Source: Agrobacterium sp. RAC06
GTDB lineage: Bacteria > Pseudomonadota > Alphaproteobacteria > Rhizobiales > Rhizobiaceae
Reading direction: 5' to 3'
Length of the DNA stretch: 64,000 nt
Assembly: GCF_001713475.1 (NCBI RefSeq)
Contig: NZ_CP016499.1
Coordinates: 930,001 to 994,000 of the forward strand
The stretch's first letter is position 1, and each line of letters begins with the position of its first letter. Made by a program: the position numbers and the translations under genes. Of the stretch, positions 8,726-19,500 are shown in pieces. Below the pieces are notes generated by a model that was not told where the DNA came from, did no database searches, and saw only the letters and a list, made by a program, of their open reading frames with translations.

Positions 8726-9823
8726 ATGCAGCCCACCCCGCCAATCCGCTACCATGCCGACCTCGAAAGTCCCTCCGCCGACGAAAAGGAGGCGATCGAG
8801 GATATCAAGGAGAGCATGCTCTACATCATCGAGAAGACACACGAGGATCTTGGCCATGCGCAGCGCAGCGTACATGCCAAGAGCCACGCCCTGCTCGAAG
8901 CCTCTGTCACCGTCCATCCGGATCTTTCGGCCGAACTGCGGCAGGGGATCTTCGCCGAACCGGGTCGGACCTATCCGGCGATCATCCGCATATCCACCAT
9001 CCCTGGCGATCCCTTGCGCGACAGTGTTTCACTGCCGCGCGGTTTCGCCATCAAGCTCTTCGACGTCGAGGGCACGCGGTTGCCAGGCAGCGAAGGCGAT
9101 CTCACGCAGGATTTCCTCTTTGCCTCCGCGCCGGCTTTTGCTGCACCGGATGCCGCAGGTTTTGCCAAAAACCTGAAACTGATTTCCCGCACCACCGATC
9201 GGGTGGAATGGGCCAAGAGTGCGCTCAGCTGGATCCTGAGACCCATCGTCCGTGGACTGGAAGCCATGGGCGCGGATGCCGGAGCGTTGAAGGCGATGGG
9301 CGGCTATCCGGAGACCCATCCACTCGGCGAGCACTACTACACCCAGGTTCCCTTGCGCTTCGGCGAGTATGTGGCAAAGCTCGACATCGTGCCACGGTCC
9401 GAGAGCTTCAAGCGCCTGGTCGACGACAGAATCGATCTATCCGAGGGGCCCGACGTGCTGCGCGAAGCGGTTGCCGAGGTGATGGCGCGCGATGGCGGAG
9501 AATGGACCTTGCGCGCACAGCTCTGTCGCAATCTCGAAACACAGCCGATCGAGGATGCTTCCGTCGTCTGGCCAGAGGAAGACAGCCCCTATCTGGAGAT
9601 CGCGACCATCAGTGTTGCTCCGCAGACGGGCTGGTCGGAAGGTCGTTCGCGTGCCGTCGATGACGGACTGACCTTCCGCCCCTGGCGCGGCATCGAGCAG
9701 CATCGACCCCTCGGCAATGTCATGCGGGCCCGCAGAGAGGTCTATCCGGTGGCGGCGGCAAAGCGCAGCGCCTTGATCGGCTGCCCGATGCATGAGCCGA
9801 AGAGCCGGCCCGATCTGCCTTGA
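8726..9823 (+). CDS. Catalase-like heme protein, y4iL type
   Basis: This 365-residue protein is shorter than true catalases. The N-terminal RSVHAKSHALLEASVTV carries the distal-histidine-type segment, and RISTIPGDPLRDSVSLPRGFAIKLFDVEG resembles the catalase barrel. This arrangement matches the catalase-like group typified by rhizobial y4iL, whose activity is not established. The start is ATG 8726, with a TTG codon directly before it and AGAACGGAG upstream. It stands alone and converges with ald. Confidence 0.82.
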   Translation: MQPTPPIRYHADLESPSADEKEAIEDIKESMLYIIEKTHEDLGHAQRSVHAKSHALLEASVTVHPDLSAELRQGIFAEPGRTYPAIIRISTIPGDPLRDSVSLPRGFAIKLFDVEGTRLPGSEGDLTQDFLFASAPAFAAPDAAGFAKNLKLISRTTDRVEWAKSALSWILRPIVRGLEAMGADAGALKAMGGYPETHPLGEHYYTQVPLRFGEYVAKLDIVPRSESFKRLVDDRIDLSEGPDVLREAVAEVMARDGGEWTLRAQLCRNLETQPIEDASVVWPEEDSPYLEIATISVAPQTGWSEGRSRAVDDGLTFRPWRGIEQHRPLGNVMRARREVYPVAAAKRSALIGCPMHEPKSRPDLP

Positions 9824-9832
9824 TCTAGGCAT

Positions 9833-9866
9833 AAAAAAACGGGCCGGCCGATGGGAAGGCCGGCCC
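9833..9866 (-). terminator. Rho-independent terminator for ald
   Basis: GGGCCGGCC (9841-9849) and GGCCGGCCC (9858-9866) form a perfect 9-bp stem with an 8-base loop. On the minus strand it is followed by seven T residues (A run at 9833-9839). It lies 68 bp past the ald stop and just beyond the end of the convergent catalase-like gene. Confidence 0.85.
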
Positions 9867-9933
9867 GGATCGGCCGCTTTACACGTTACATTCGCGGACC
9901 TGACGCCGCGTGAGGCGACCGGAGAGTGCAGCC

Positions 9934-11052
9934 TTACGCAACGTTGAGTACGGATTCCGGCGCATGGGCCGGATAACCCAGGGCATCGGCCACCGGCTTG
10001 TTGGTGATCCGGCCCTTGTGAACGTTGAGACCGTTGCGCAGGTGACGATCCTCGGCAATCGCGCGCAGACCGCGATCGGCGAGCGCCAGACCGTTGACCA
10101 GCGTTGCATTGTTGAGGGCATGCGCCGAGGTAATCGGAACCGCGCCCGGCATGTTGGCGACACAGTAATGCACGATGCCGTCGACGACATAGGTCGGATC
10201 GGAATGGGTCGTGGCATGCGAGGTCTCGAAGCAACCGCCCTGGTCGATGGCGACGTCGACTATGACAGCGCCCTTCTTCATGCCGGACAGCATCTCGCGC
10301 GTGACGAGCTTCGGGGCAGCCGCACCGGGGATCAGGACCGCGCCGATGACGAGATCGGCGGAGAAGGTTTCCTGCTCAAGCGCATCGATGGTGGAGTAAA
10401 CGGTGTGAACGCGACCGCCGAAGATGTCGTCGAGCTGGCGCAGACGCGGCAGCGAGCGATCGAGGATTGTGACATCGGCGCCGAGACCGACGGCCATCTT
10501 GGCCGCATGCAGGCCGACAACGCCGCCACCGATGACGGTGACCTTGGCCGGCAGCACGCCTGGCACGCCGCCAAGCAGGATGCCGCGGCCGCCATGGGCC
10601 TTCTGCAGGGCCGTCGCACCCGCCTGGATCGCCAGGCGTCCGGCGACTTCCGACATCGGCGCCAAAAGCGGCAGGCCGCCACGCTCGTCGGTTACAGTTT
10701 CATAGGCGATGGCAGTCACGCCCGAATCGAGCAGCCCCTTGGTCTGGTCCGGATCCGGCGCTAGATGGAGATAGGTATAGAGAATCTGGCCTTCGCGCAG
10801 CTGCACCCATTCGGAGGGCTGCGGCTCCTTGACCTTAACGATCATGTCGGACTTTTCGAACACGTCCTTGGCCGAGGCTGCGATCTTCGCGCCAGCGGCG
10901 ATATAGGCGTGGTCGTCTGCGCCGATGCCGGCGCCTGCTCCCGTTTCGATCAGGACATCATGGCCATGAGCCACATATTCTCTGACGGCACCGGGGGTCA
11001 GACCGACACGGTATTCATGGTTTTTGATTTCCTTCGGGCAACCGACACGCAT
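9934..11052 (-). CDS. ald: Alanine dehydrogenase
   Basis: This 372-residue enzyme is the usual Ald length. It begins [20 protein letters not shown], contains the catalytic lysine and histidine segments (MIVKVKEP and YLHLAPD), the NAD-binding [17 protein letters not shown], and [24 protein letters not shown]. It interconverts L-alanine with pyruvate and ammonia using NAD(H). A divergent Lrp/AsnC gene lies 159 bp away and is probably its regulator. A strong terminator follows. Confidence 0.96.
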   Translation of the reverse strand: MRVGCPKEIKNHEYRVGLTPGAVREYVAHGHDVLIETGAGAGIGADDHAYIAAGAKIAASAKDVFEKSDMIVKVKEPQPSEWVQLREGQILYTYLHLAPDPDQTKGLLDSGVTAIAYETVTDERGGLPLLAPMSEVAGRLAIQAGATALQKAHGGRGILLGGVPGVLPAKVTVIGGGVVGLHAAKMAVGLGADVTILDRSLPRLRQLDDIFGGRVHTVYSTIDALEQETFSADLVIGAVLIPGAAAPKLVTREMLSGMKKGAVIVDVAIDQGGCFETSHATTHSDPTYVVDGIVHYCVANMPGAVPITSAHALNNATLVNGLALADRGLRAIAEDRHLRNGLNVHKGRITNKPVADALGYPAHAPESVLNVA

Positions 11053-11211
11053 GAAGCGTTCCTCTCTCTTATTCGCAGCCGAAGCTGCTTTGTTTCAGAT
11101 ACGGAAATTCAAACATTCTCCGCGCAAAATGTCCTTGCAAAGTGAAGCCTGGGACATCAGACAATTCGCAGCTTCTTGCGTCAGGCAGCTGCAAAACGGA
11201 GAAATCTACGA

Positions 11212-11673
11212 ATGGCGGAACTGGATGCCATTGATCGTGCCATTCTGAAGGCGCTTCAGGAGAATGGACGGATGACCAATGCCGAGCTCGCCGAAACGGT
11301 GGGCTTATCGCCCTCCGCCTGCTCGCGACGCCATGACATGCTCGAAAAATCGGGCGTGATCAGCGGCTATCATGCGCGCCTGTCGCACAAGGCGATCGAC
11401 TACAAGATGATGGTGATCGTGCACATCTCGCTGTCCGGCCAGTTCGCCAAGACGCTGACCGAATTCGAGGCCGCCGTGAAGCGCTGTCCGAACGTGCTTG
11501 TGTGCTATCTGATGTCGGGAGAATACGATTACATTCTGCGTGTGGCCGCCAAGGATCTCGAGGATTACGAGCGCATCCATCGCGACTGGCTCTCGGCGCT
11601 GCCGCATGTGGTGAAGATCAATTCGAGCTTTGCGCTGCGCGAAGTGATCGAACGTCCAAATGTGGGTCTTTGA
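11212..11673 (+). CDS. Lrp/AsnC-family regulator, probably of ald
   Basis: The protein is 153 residues: an N-terminal winged helix-turn-helix (LDAIDRAILKALQENGRMTNAELAETVGLSPSAC) and a C-terminal RAM ligand-binding domain (LMSGEYDYILRVAAKDLEDYE). I chose the ATG at 11212 because GGAG lies 11-14 bases upstream and it gives the standard Lrp N-terminus; the ORF extends to 11176 without homology. The divergent position next to ald is the usual arrangement of AldR-type activators responding to alanine. That pairing is inferred. Confidence 0.9.
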   Translation: MAELDAIDRAILKALQENGRMTNAELAETVGLSPSACSRRHDMLEKSGVISGYHARLSHKAIDYKMMVIVHISLSGQFAKTLTEFEAAVKRCPNVLVCYLMSGEYDYILRVAAKDLEDYERIHRDWLSALPHVVKINSSFALREVIERPNVGL

Positions 11674-11768
11674 TGGGGGATCCTGAAAATCCTAATGAAT
11701 TGATTTAGGCCATTCTCACAGATCGGGCGTAGGTTCGTGCCATTCCCTTTTCTATTCAGGACGGCATC

Positions 11769-12104
11769 ATGAGCAATAATCTCGGTATGGATGTTCGTAA
11801 ATCACCCCGCAACCGCTGCCGGATCGATAGCAAGATCCGCTATTTTCAGCAGCAGGCGGATGCGCGCGTGATCAATATTTCGCGCACCGGCCTCGCCCTG
11901 GAGCTCGCCACCAAGCTGACCGCCGCCGCCGGCAGCCAGGTGACCATCGAGAACGCGGATATCGGCCATCTCGAAGGCGTAGTCCGCTGGAATTATGGTG
12001 GCCGCATCGGCATCATGTTCCGCCCGAACAGCAACTCGATCGCCAAGGTCGCGGCCTATTTCCGCAACTACCACCAGGAAGTCCGGCCGGTCCTGCGCGG
12101 CTGA
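11769..12104 (+). CDS. PilZ-domain protein
   Basis: This 111-residue single-domain protein has the PilZ c-di-GMP binding elements: the basic RKSPRNRCRID near the N-terminus and NISRTGLALEL (the D/NxSxxG motif), then GVVRWNYGGRIGIMF. It is followed 164 bp later by a second PilZ gene of similar layout. PilZ proteins act as c-di-GMP receptors for motility or polysaccharide control. The first motif deviates from strict RxxxR spacing, so binding should be tested. Confidence 0.85.
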   Translation: MSNNLGMDVRKSPRNRCRIDSKIRYFQQQADARVINISRTGLALELATKLTAAAGSQVTIENADIGHLEGVVRWNYGGRIGIMFRPNSNSIAKVAAYFRNYHQEVRPVLRG

Positions 12105-12268
12105 CCCTGCCGAGCGGAAGTTAACGGTAAACACCCCGCATAACTGGCAAAACCCCCAAAATCTCCTGAGGAGATCGCTCGCATTCTAATGACCTTGGCC
12201 AGATGCCGTTAAGGCGCCTGACCGAGGTTTTCTGCGTTTCTTTCATCAATTTGACGGAGCGCAATTTT

Positions 12269-12607
12269 ATGCTTGCTGCCAAACTCAATCCGGACGGCCG
12301 CCGAAGCCACCGTATCCGCTGTCACATCAGGGGCACGCTGGAATTCATCGGCCAGAAGTTCAACGTCCGTATTCTCGATATTTCCCGAACCGGCATGGCC
12401 CTGCATCTGGAGGGCTGGATCGAAGCCAAGCGCGGCGCGACTGTTACCGTCAGCTGCGCCGAACTCGGTCACATCGAATGCACCGTCCGCTGGTACCGCG
12501 CCGGCAAGATGGGGCTCGAATTCGAGCAGACCACCAATGCGGTTGCGCAGGTCACCGCCTATTTCCGCCACTTCCATCGGGATCCGCGGAACCTCGTGCC
12601 GAGCTAG
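12269..12607 (+). CDS. PilZ-domain protein, paralogue of the preceding gene
   Basis: This 112-residue PilZ domain has RRSHRIRCHIRG, DISRTGMALHLEG and CTVRWYRAGKMGLEFE. It resembles the gene at 11769 over its whole length (both end with an AYFR segment after xxVA), so they probably arose by tandem duplication. The ATG at 12269 has GGAG at 12256-12259; the longer frame from 12203 lacks a ribosome site. Confidence 0.85.
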   Translation: MLAAKLNPDGRRSHRIRCHIRGTLEFIGQKFNVRILDISRTGMALHLEGWIEAKRGATVTVSCAELGHIECTVRWYRAGKMGLEFEQTTNAVAQVTAYFRHFHRDPRNLVPS

Positions 12608-12711
12608 ACACGGCCATGGCAACGTCTCACCCCTGTCATTTTACAGGTGCAAGCCTCTTGAAAGCGACTTAACCTCTGTCGCTTTCAGAACCTGTTCTTC
12701 GCGAGGCCCCC

Positions 12712-14700
12712 ATGCCGTCTTTGCTCGATCTTCATCCGATTTCCCGCCGATCTTTGCTCAGCGGCGTCGCGGCCTCCGCGGCGCTAATCACGCTTCATCC
12801 GTTTGCGGCGCGCGCCAATGGCAATCAGGCGCATCTCAGGCTGATGGAGACCACCGACATCCACGTCAACGTGATGCCTTACGACTACTATGCCGACAAG
12901 CCGAACGACACGATGGGCCTTTCGCGCACCGCAAGCCTGATCGATTCCATCCGCGCCGAGGCCGGCAATTCGATGCTGATCGACAATGGCGACTTCCTGC
13001 AGGGCAATCCGATGGGCGACTATATGGCCTATCAGAAGGGCATGAAGCCAGGCGACGTACATCCGGTGATCAAGGCGATGAACGTGCTCGGCTATGATTG
13101 CGGAACGCTCGGCAATCACGAATTCAACTACGGCCTCGACTTCATGTTCAACACGCTGGCGGGTGCGCAGTTTCCCTTCGTTTGTGCCAACCTGACCAAG
13201 GGCCAGCTTGCGGCCGATCCCAAGCAGGATCCACTCTATTTCAAGCCCTACCACATCATCGAAAAGCAGATCCGCGACGGATCCGGGGCCACCAGCCCGA
13301 TCAAGGTCGGCTTCATCGGCTTCGTGCCACCACAGATCATGCTCTGGGATGCGAAGAACCTCGAGGGCAAGGCGATGACGCGCGACATCCTGCAGGCGGC
13401 CCGCGCCTGGGTGCCGCAGATGAAGGAAGAAGGCGCCGACATCGTGATTGCCCTTTCCCATTCCGGGATCGACGGGCAAGGCGAAACAGAAGGCATGGAA
13501 AATGCCTCGCTGTATCTCGCAGGCGTCGAAGGTATCGACGCGATCTTCACCGGCCACCAGCATCTCGTCTTCCCCGGCCCGAAGGATTTCGAGGACGTGC
13601 CTGGCGCGGACGCCGTCAAGGGCACGCTGCTCGGCAAGCCTGCCGTGATGGCCGGTTTCTGGGGCTCGCATATGGGGCTGATCGACCTGCTTCTCGAAAA
13701 GGACGGCGCAAGCTGGAAGATCGTCGACTTCACCTGCGAGGCACGCCCGATCTATCATCGCGACGACAATCGCAAGGTCGTTGCCGACGTCAAGGACAAG
13801 CCCGAGGTCATCGCCTCGGTCGCGACAGAACATCAGGCGACACTCGACTACGTGCGCACGCCGGTCGGCAAGTCGTCTGCTCCCCTCTATTCCTATTTCG
13901 CCCTCGTGGCCGACGATCCCTCGATCCAGATCGTCTCGATTGCGCAGTCCTGGTACATCAAGGACATGTTGAAAGACGGTCCGCACAAGGATCTGCCGGT
14001 GCTGTCGGCGGCGGCCCCGTTCAAGGCCGGCGGTCGTGGCGGCGCCGATTACTTCACCGACGTGCCGGCCGGCGATATCGCGATCAAGAACGTCGCCGAT
14101 CTCTATCTCTATCCGAACACCATCCAGGCCGTGTCGATCACCGGCGAACAGGTGAAGAACTGGCTTGAAATGTCGGCCGGCATCTTCAACCAGATCGAGA
14201 AGGGCGCGAAGGACGCGGCACTGATCAATCCGGATTTCCCGTCCTACAATTACGACGTCATCGACGGCGTGACCTATCAGATCGATCTCACCAAGCCCGC
14301 CCGCTACGACAAGGACGGCGTGGTCGTCCATCCGGAGGCGAGCCGCATCGTCAACCTGCAGTTCGACGGCAAGCCGATCGACCCCGGCCAGACCTTTGCG
14401 GTCGCGACGAACAACTACCGCGCCGGCGGCGGCGGCAAGTTCCCGGAGATTGCCTCCGACAAGGTGATCTTCGTCGGCCCGGATACCAACCGGGACATCA
14501 TCGTTCGCTACATCGTCGAACAGGGCACGATCAATCCGTCAGCCGACGGCAACTGGTCGTTTGCACCGATCGGCGAGACCAGCGTGATCTTCGAGACCGG
14601 CCCGAAGGCACGCGAATTCCTCGCCGACTTCAAGGGCGGCCAAATCGAAGATGCCGGCGAAGCGGCGGAAGGTTTCGCGAAGTTCCGGCTGATGCTCTGA
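12712..14700 (+). CDS. cpdB: 2',3'-cyclic-nucleotide 2'-phosphodiesterase/3'-nucleotidase, periplasmic
   Basis: This is a 662-residue protein with a Tat-like signal ([20 protein letters not shown], cleavage near ARA). The metallophosphatase domain shows [39 protein letters not shown] and GHQH, the metal ligands of the 5'-nucleotidase/CpdB family. The C-terminal nucleotide-binding domain includes [15 protein letters not shown]. It dephosphorylates extracellular 2',3'-cyclic nucleotides and 3'-nucleotides for scavenging of phosphate and nucleosides. Length fits CpdB. Confidence 0.93.
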   Translation: MPSLLDLHPISRRSLLSGVAASAALITLHPFAARANGNQAHLRLMETTDIHVNVMPYDYYADKPNDTMGLSRTASLIDSIRAEAGNSMLIDNGDFLQGNPMGDYMAYQKGMKPGDVHPVIKAMNVLGYDCGTLGNHEFNYGLDFMFNTLAGAQFPFVCANLTKGQLAADPKQDPLYFKPYHIIEKQIRDGSGATSPIKVGFIGFVPPQIMLWDAKNLEGKAMTRDILQAARAWVPQMKEEGADIVIALSHSGIDGQGETEGMENASLYLAGVEGIDAIFTGHQHLVFPGPKDFEDVPGADAVKGTLLGKPAVMAGFWGSHMGLIDLLLEKDGASWKIVDFTCEARPIYHRDDNRKVVADVKDKPEVIASVATEHQATLDYVRTPVGKSSAPLYSYFALVADDPSIQIVSIAQSWYIKDMLKDGPHKDLPVLSAAAPFKAGGRGGADYFTDVPAGDIAIKNVADLYLYPNTIQAVSITGEQVKNWLEMSAGIFNQIEKGAKDAALINPDFPSYNYDVIDGVTYQIDLTKPARYDKDGVVVHPEASRIVNLQFDGKPIDPGQTFAVATNNYRAGGGGKFPEIASDKVIFVGPDTNRDIIVRYIVEQGTINPSADGNWSFAPIGETSVIFETGPKAREFLADFKGGQIEDAGEAAEGFAKFRLML

Positions 14701-14763
14701 GCAGGGCCAGCATGATGCTGATCCATCAAGAACGGAGTCGATTCAGGATGTTGAATCGATTCC

Positions 14764-15717
14764 TTAAACTACCGTTGCAAGTGGCGGTGGGGATGCCAGA
14801 TCCATGGGGCAGTTCGAAAGCTGTTCTTCGAAGGCCCGGATCAGCCAGGTTCCGGCGGGGCCCGGCGGATTGTCGGTCCGCCTGATGGCATAGAGATTGT
14901 AGGACCCCTGCTCATAGGCCGGCAGATCGAGATGCACGATCCGGCCGCTTGCCATGTCTTCGCGAATGATCGAGGCCGGCAGCCCGCCCCAGCCGAGACC
15001 GCCACGGATCAGCTGATGTTTCGTTGCCATGTCGCTCACGCGCCAGGTCTTGAACGACAGGACGTTGAAATCACGTCCCGACGTCAGATCCGAGGCGTCG
15101 CTGACGACGATCTGGGTTTCCTCACGCACATCCTGCAGGGACAGCGTGCCTCTGCGCTCAGCGAGCGGATGATCGGCCGCGGCAGCCGGCAACAGGAAAT
15201 TGTGGCCAATGCGGGTGACGATCAGCGTGTCGTCCTGCCGGGTCGGCGCACCGCCGATGCCGATGGTCGCCCTGCCGCTCATCACCAGCTCGACCAGCCG
15301 TCCGAGTTCGCCCACTTCCAGTCGCAGCGAAACGGACGGAAACTGCCGCTGAAACTCGCGGAGCACCGCCAGCATGGCGCCGGTCGGCACGAGTACGCTG
15401 ATGGCCACCGACAACTCCGCCTCCAGCCCCTGATGCATGCTGCGCACCTTGGCGCGCATCACCTGCAGATCGCCGACGATGCGGCGGGCATCGGTCAGCA
15501 TCGCTCTGCCCTCTTCCGTCAACTTGGGTTGCCGTGTGCCGGTCCGCTCGAACAGCGTCACGCCGAGCTGGCTTTCGAGATTGCCGATCGTATAGCTTAC
15601 TACGGATTGGGCGCGATTGAGCTGCCGGGCGGCCGCGGAAAAGCTGCCGGTATCAGCCACGGTGAGAAAGACCTGCAACTGGTCGAGAGTGGGATTGGCA
15701 TCCATGCGATCGGGCAT
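14764..15717 (-). CDS. LysR-family transcriptional regulator
   Basis: This 317-residue protein has an N-terminal winged helix-turn-helix (LDQLQVFLTVADTGSFSAAARQLNRAQSVVSYTI) and a substrate-binding domain. It is transcribed away from the azoreductase gene, with 117 bp between starts. That is the classic layout for a LysR regulator controlling its divergent neighbour. A start four codons downstream (15705) is equally possible. The inducer is unknown, although quinones or electrophiles would fit an azoreductase target. Confidence 0.9.
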   Translation of the reverse strand: MPDRMDANPTLDQLQVFLTVADTGSFSAAARQLNRAQSVVSYTIGNLESQLGVTLFERTGTRQPKLTEEGRAMLTDARRIVGDLQVMRAKVRSMHQGLEAELSVAISVLVPTGAMLAVLREFQRQFPSVSLRLEVGELGRLVELVMSGRATIGIGGAPTRQDDTLIVTRIGHNFLLPAAAADHPLAERRGTLSLQDVREETQIVVSDASDLTSGRDFNVLSFKTWRVSDMATKHQLIRGGLGWGGLPASIIREDMASGRIVHLDLPAYEQGSYNLYAIRRTDNPPGPAGTWLIRAFEEQLSNCPMDLASPPPLATVV

Positions 15718-15834
15718 CCATCCAGTTATTCGATATGACCGATCTAGATTATCACAGTTTCATTGATGCGTGCTCGGACATAGATGCATGGCAGGCCTGC
15801 TCCCAAGGGCCCACCACCATTCGAGGAATTGCAC

Positions 15835-16446
15835 ATGTCTTCCATCCTTCTCGTCACCTCCAGCCCGCGCGGCTCGGAATCCCTCTCGAACGCGATCGCC
15901 ACCGAGCTCGCCGAGAAGTTCGCCGGTCAAACCGGTACGCTGGTCCGCCGGGATCTCGTCGAAACCCAGCTCGACCACGTCGACGGCGCCTTCACCACTG
16001 CGATCCGCAAGTCGGCCGATGCACGCACCGCTGAAGAAACCGCTTCTGTTGCTATCTCCGACGCGCTCGTCGCCGAACTGATGGCCGCCGACACGATCGT
16101 CATCGGCACCGGCCTCATCAACTTCAACATCTATTCTTCGCTGAAGAGCTGGATCGACCACATCGCCCGTGCCGGCCTCACCTTCAGCTACACGGAAAAC
16201 GGCCCGGTCGGCCTCGCCAAGGGCAAGAAGGCCTATCTGGTTCTCGCCGCCGGCGGCATCTACTCCTCCGGCCCCGGCGCCCCGATGAACCATGCCGAAC
16301 CCTATCTCAAGACGGTTCTCGGCTTCCTCGGCATCGAGCTGGTCGAGACTGTCTATGTCGAAGGCGTGGCATACGGTCCGGAAGCCGCCGAAAAGGCCGT
16401 GGCTTCAGCCAAGGCCAAGGTCGAGGAACTGGCGCGCGCCGCCTGA
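15835..16446 (+). CDS. azoR: FMN-dependent NADH-azoreductase
   Basis: This 203-residue flavodoxin-fold protein begins MSSILLVTSSPRGSESLSN, the phosphate-binding loop of AzoR. It contains GTGLINFNIYSSLKSWIDHIARAGLTFSYTENGPVGL and AAGGIYSSGP. AzoR reduces azo dyes and quinones with NADH and FMN. The ATG at 15835 has GAGGAA 7 bases upstream; the frame extends to 15784 without support. It pairs with the divergent LysR gene. Confidence 0.93.
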   Translation: MSSILLVTSSPRGSESLSNAIATELAEKFAGQTGTLVRRDLVETQLDHVDGAFTTAIRKSADARTAEETASVAISDALVAELMAADTIVIGTGLINFNIYSSLKSWIDHIARAGLTFSYTENGPVGLAKGKKAYLVLAAGGIYSSGPGAPMNHAEPYLKTVLGFLGIELVETVYVEGVAYGPEAAEKAVASAKAKVEELARAA

Positions 16447-16491
16447 TCCATTGACGATCCAGCGCGGCAGCCTCGCTGCCGCCCCACTTCT

Positions 16492-16523
16492 GCAAACGGC
16501 AAGAACCTTCAGTTGCCGTTTGC
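16492..16523. terminator. Inverted repeat at the azoR / amt-fusion convergence
   Basis: GCAAACGGCAA (16492-16502) and TTGCCGTTTGC (16513-16523) form a perfect 11-bp stem around a 10-base loop. The right arm includes the last codons of the minus-strand fusion gene. A smaller hairpin, GCGGCAGC/GCTGCCGC, lies just to the left. No T run follows on either strand, so a terminator role between the two convergent genes is likely but unproven. Confidence 0.45.
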
Positions 16524-19500
16524 CGCCAGAGCAAGCCCTGTCTCGCTCCCCGTTCGGGACAGGCGCTTGTGGCGATGCGCTGCCAGCCGCGCGACACTGG
16601 TCAGCTCGGAGACAATCTCTGCGCTCACCTCGGATGCGACGCTGTCGAGCGGCTGAGGCCGGCCGAGCAGATATCCCTGCAGCTCGTCACAGCCCGCGAC
16701 GCTCAGGTAACGAGCCTGGTCCACCGTCTCCACACCTTCCGCCACGACCCGCATGCCGAGCCCGCTGCCGAGATCGATGATGGTGCGGACGATGGCGTCG
16801 GCGGTCTCCTCTGTGCCGAGGGCAGACACGAAGCTGCGATCAATCTTGATCACGTCGAAGGGGTAGCGGCTCAGATAGCTGAGCGACGAATAGCCGGTGC
16901 CAAAATCGTCGAGCGCAATCCTCAAGCCCAGGGTCTTCAGATGGCCGAGAATGAGGCGCGCCCGTTGATCGTCGTCGATCAGCACGCTCTCCGTGATCTC
17001 AAGCTCCAGCTGATGCGGCGAAACCCCGGACGCATCCAGGATCGCTTCGATCCGTTCCAGAAACTGCGGATGGCGGAACTGCACCGGCGAGACGTTGACG
17101 CTGATATGCAGATGCTCTGGGAAATCGGTTGCCAGACGGCAGGCTTCGATCAGTACCCATTCTCCCAGTTCGATGATCTTGCCGGACACCTCGGCGACCG
17201 GGATGAAATCACCCGGCTGCACCATGCCGCGCTCCGGATGTTTCCAGCGCACCAGCGCCTCGTATCCGACGATCAGAGCATCCGATGCCGAGACCCGAGG
17301 CTGGAGATAGAGCTCGAACTCACCGCGCTCCAGTCCGCGCTCGATATCGGCTTCGAGCGCACGTCGCTTCTCGATCAGTTCGTCCATGCCCCTGCGGTAG
17401 GATCTGAACGTGTTCCGACCGGACTTCTTGGCGTGATAGAGGGCGATGTCAGCACGGCCGATCAGTTCGTCGAGCTCGCCCGCATGCTCCGGGCAAAGCG
17501 CACCGCCGATGCTGACACCGCATTTGATGCGTTCGCCCTGGCCGGTGTCAAAGGGTTGCCGGAAGGCTTCAACCAGGCGGCGACCGAAATCTTCGCATTG
17601 GGCTTCGAAATGGCAATTGCCGAGGATGATCGCGAACTCGTCACCGCCGAGGCGAGCCGCCATGTCGGCGGGACCGAGTGCTGCGGACAGACGCCGCGCC
17701 GTCTCTCTGATCACCTCGTCGCCAGCAGGGTGCCCGTAAAGATCGTTGACGTCCTTGAAATGGTCGAGATCGACCAGAAGAACCCCGCAACCCCACCCGT
17801 CATTCGCCTGTTTGACATGGGCGGCGAGCGTTTCGGTAAACAGCGCACGGTTCGCAAGCCCTGTCAGCGGATCGTGCTGCGCCAGATGGCGCATGCGGCT
17901 TTCGACGGCCTTGCGCTCACGAAGATCGACGAGGCAGCTGATCCGGATATGCCGGCCGCGATATTCTATATTGCGGCCCCGAGCCTCGATCGGGATGCTT
18001 GAGCCGTCGGCGCGGACGATCTGGAACTCTCGCGACACGTCGGGCGCCGGATTGGGATCCTCGATGAGCATGCGCCGCCCGGTCTGGTCGACAACATCGA
18101 GGATCGACGTTCCGATGAGATCTGCAATCTTGCGACCAGTCAGCACCTCGAACTGCTCGTTGCCGTCAATGATCACGCCGCCTTCGTGCATGACGATCGC
18201 TTCAAAGGTGGCGTTGGCGAGCGCCGACACCCGATCCGCCTCTTCCTGGTCGCGGACCTGGGATTCGAGTACGCTTCGATTGCGTTCCTGTTGCTGGATA
18301 TTGTCCATCAGGTGGTTGAACAGCCGGGTCAGCTTCTCCGCCTCGTCGCCCGGATCGACCGGTAACCGGTCGCCCAGATCGGCCTTGCCGGAAACGAGCT
18401 TTGAAAGAGCGTCCTCGACATGGCCGACACCGAGCCGCGTCCCATGTTCGGCGACGTTCAGGCCGATGTCTTCGGCCTCGGCCGTGACGCGAACCGGCAC
18501 GAGTTTGTCGAGCGTCCAGAAGAAGGCATAGCCGAGGCCGAAGGCCCAGTAGAAGTTCAGCGCGGAGCCAAAGATCTGGATGTAGAGCTGATCGAATCGT
18601 CCACCGAGCGGCAGCCGATCGACCGGCGCCAGCAGTGCAAGTGCCACGGTTCCGGCGACACCGGCGAAAGCGTGCACGCCGACGGCTCCGACGGCATCGT
18701 CGACCTTGAGCTTCTCTTCGAGATACTGGTTGCCGACGATGGCGACGATGGCGCCGAGCGCGCCCGTGATGAGGGCCCCACCCGGCTCAAGCAGGTGGCA
18801 GCCCGCCGTGACGGCGACCAGCGCACCCAGCATGCCACACAGCGCCTTTTCCGGCAGCACCACACCATCTTGCCTCGCACCGATCACATAGCCGACGCAG
18901 GTGCCCATTCCGCCGGCGAGAACCGTGTTGAGAATGATCGGCGCCACATCCGCATTGGCTGCCAGGGTGGAACCGCCATTGAAGCCAATCCAGCCGAAAA
19001 ACAGGATGAGGCCTCCGGTGGTCGCCAGAACCGGATTGTTGCCGGCAAGGCGCACCGGGCGTCCCTCGGCATCAAAACGCCCGCGTCTTGCGCCGATCAC
19101 CAGGCATGCAGCAAGTGCTACCCAGCCACCCGTGGCGTGCACCACCGTGGAGCCGGCAAAATCGACGAAGCCGAGATTGGCGAGAAAGGCACCTGAGTTC
19201 GGCCCGATCGCCGCTCCCCAGACCCAGTGCACGAAAATCGGATAGATCAGCGTCGACAGGATGATTGACCCGAGAACATAGGCCGAGAGTGTCATGCGCT
19301 CGGCGACGGCACCGGAAACGATGGTCGCCGCCGTACCGCAGAACATCACCTGAAAGACGAAGAACCCGGCGAGCCAGCTATCGAGGTCCTGCAGCAGGAA
19401 ATAGTCAGGATCGAGCCCGACCGGCAGGAAGCCGGAGCGGCCGAAGGCGAGCATGAAACCCGCGACCGCGAAGCCGACAACGCCGAAGACAAAATCCAGG

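Noticed and set aside
12784..14331. A 515-codon open frame antisense to cpdB
   Set aside because: It lies wholly opposite a gene with clear metallophosphatase motifs, and its sequence shows no family features. Long antisense frames are common at this GC content. The same reasoning applies to 41462-43078 (antisense to nrdJ) and 60560-62275 (antisense to ilvD).
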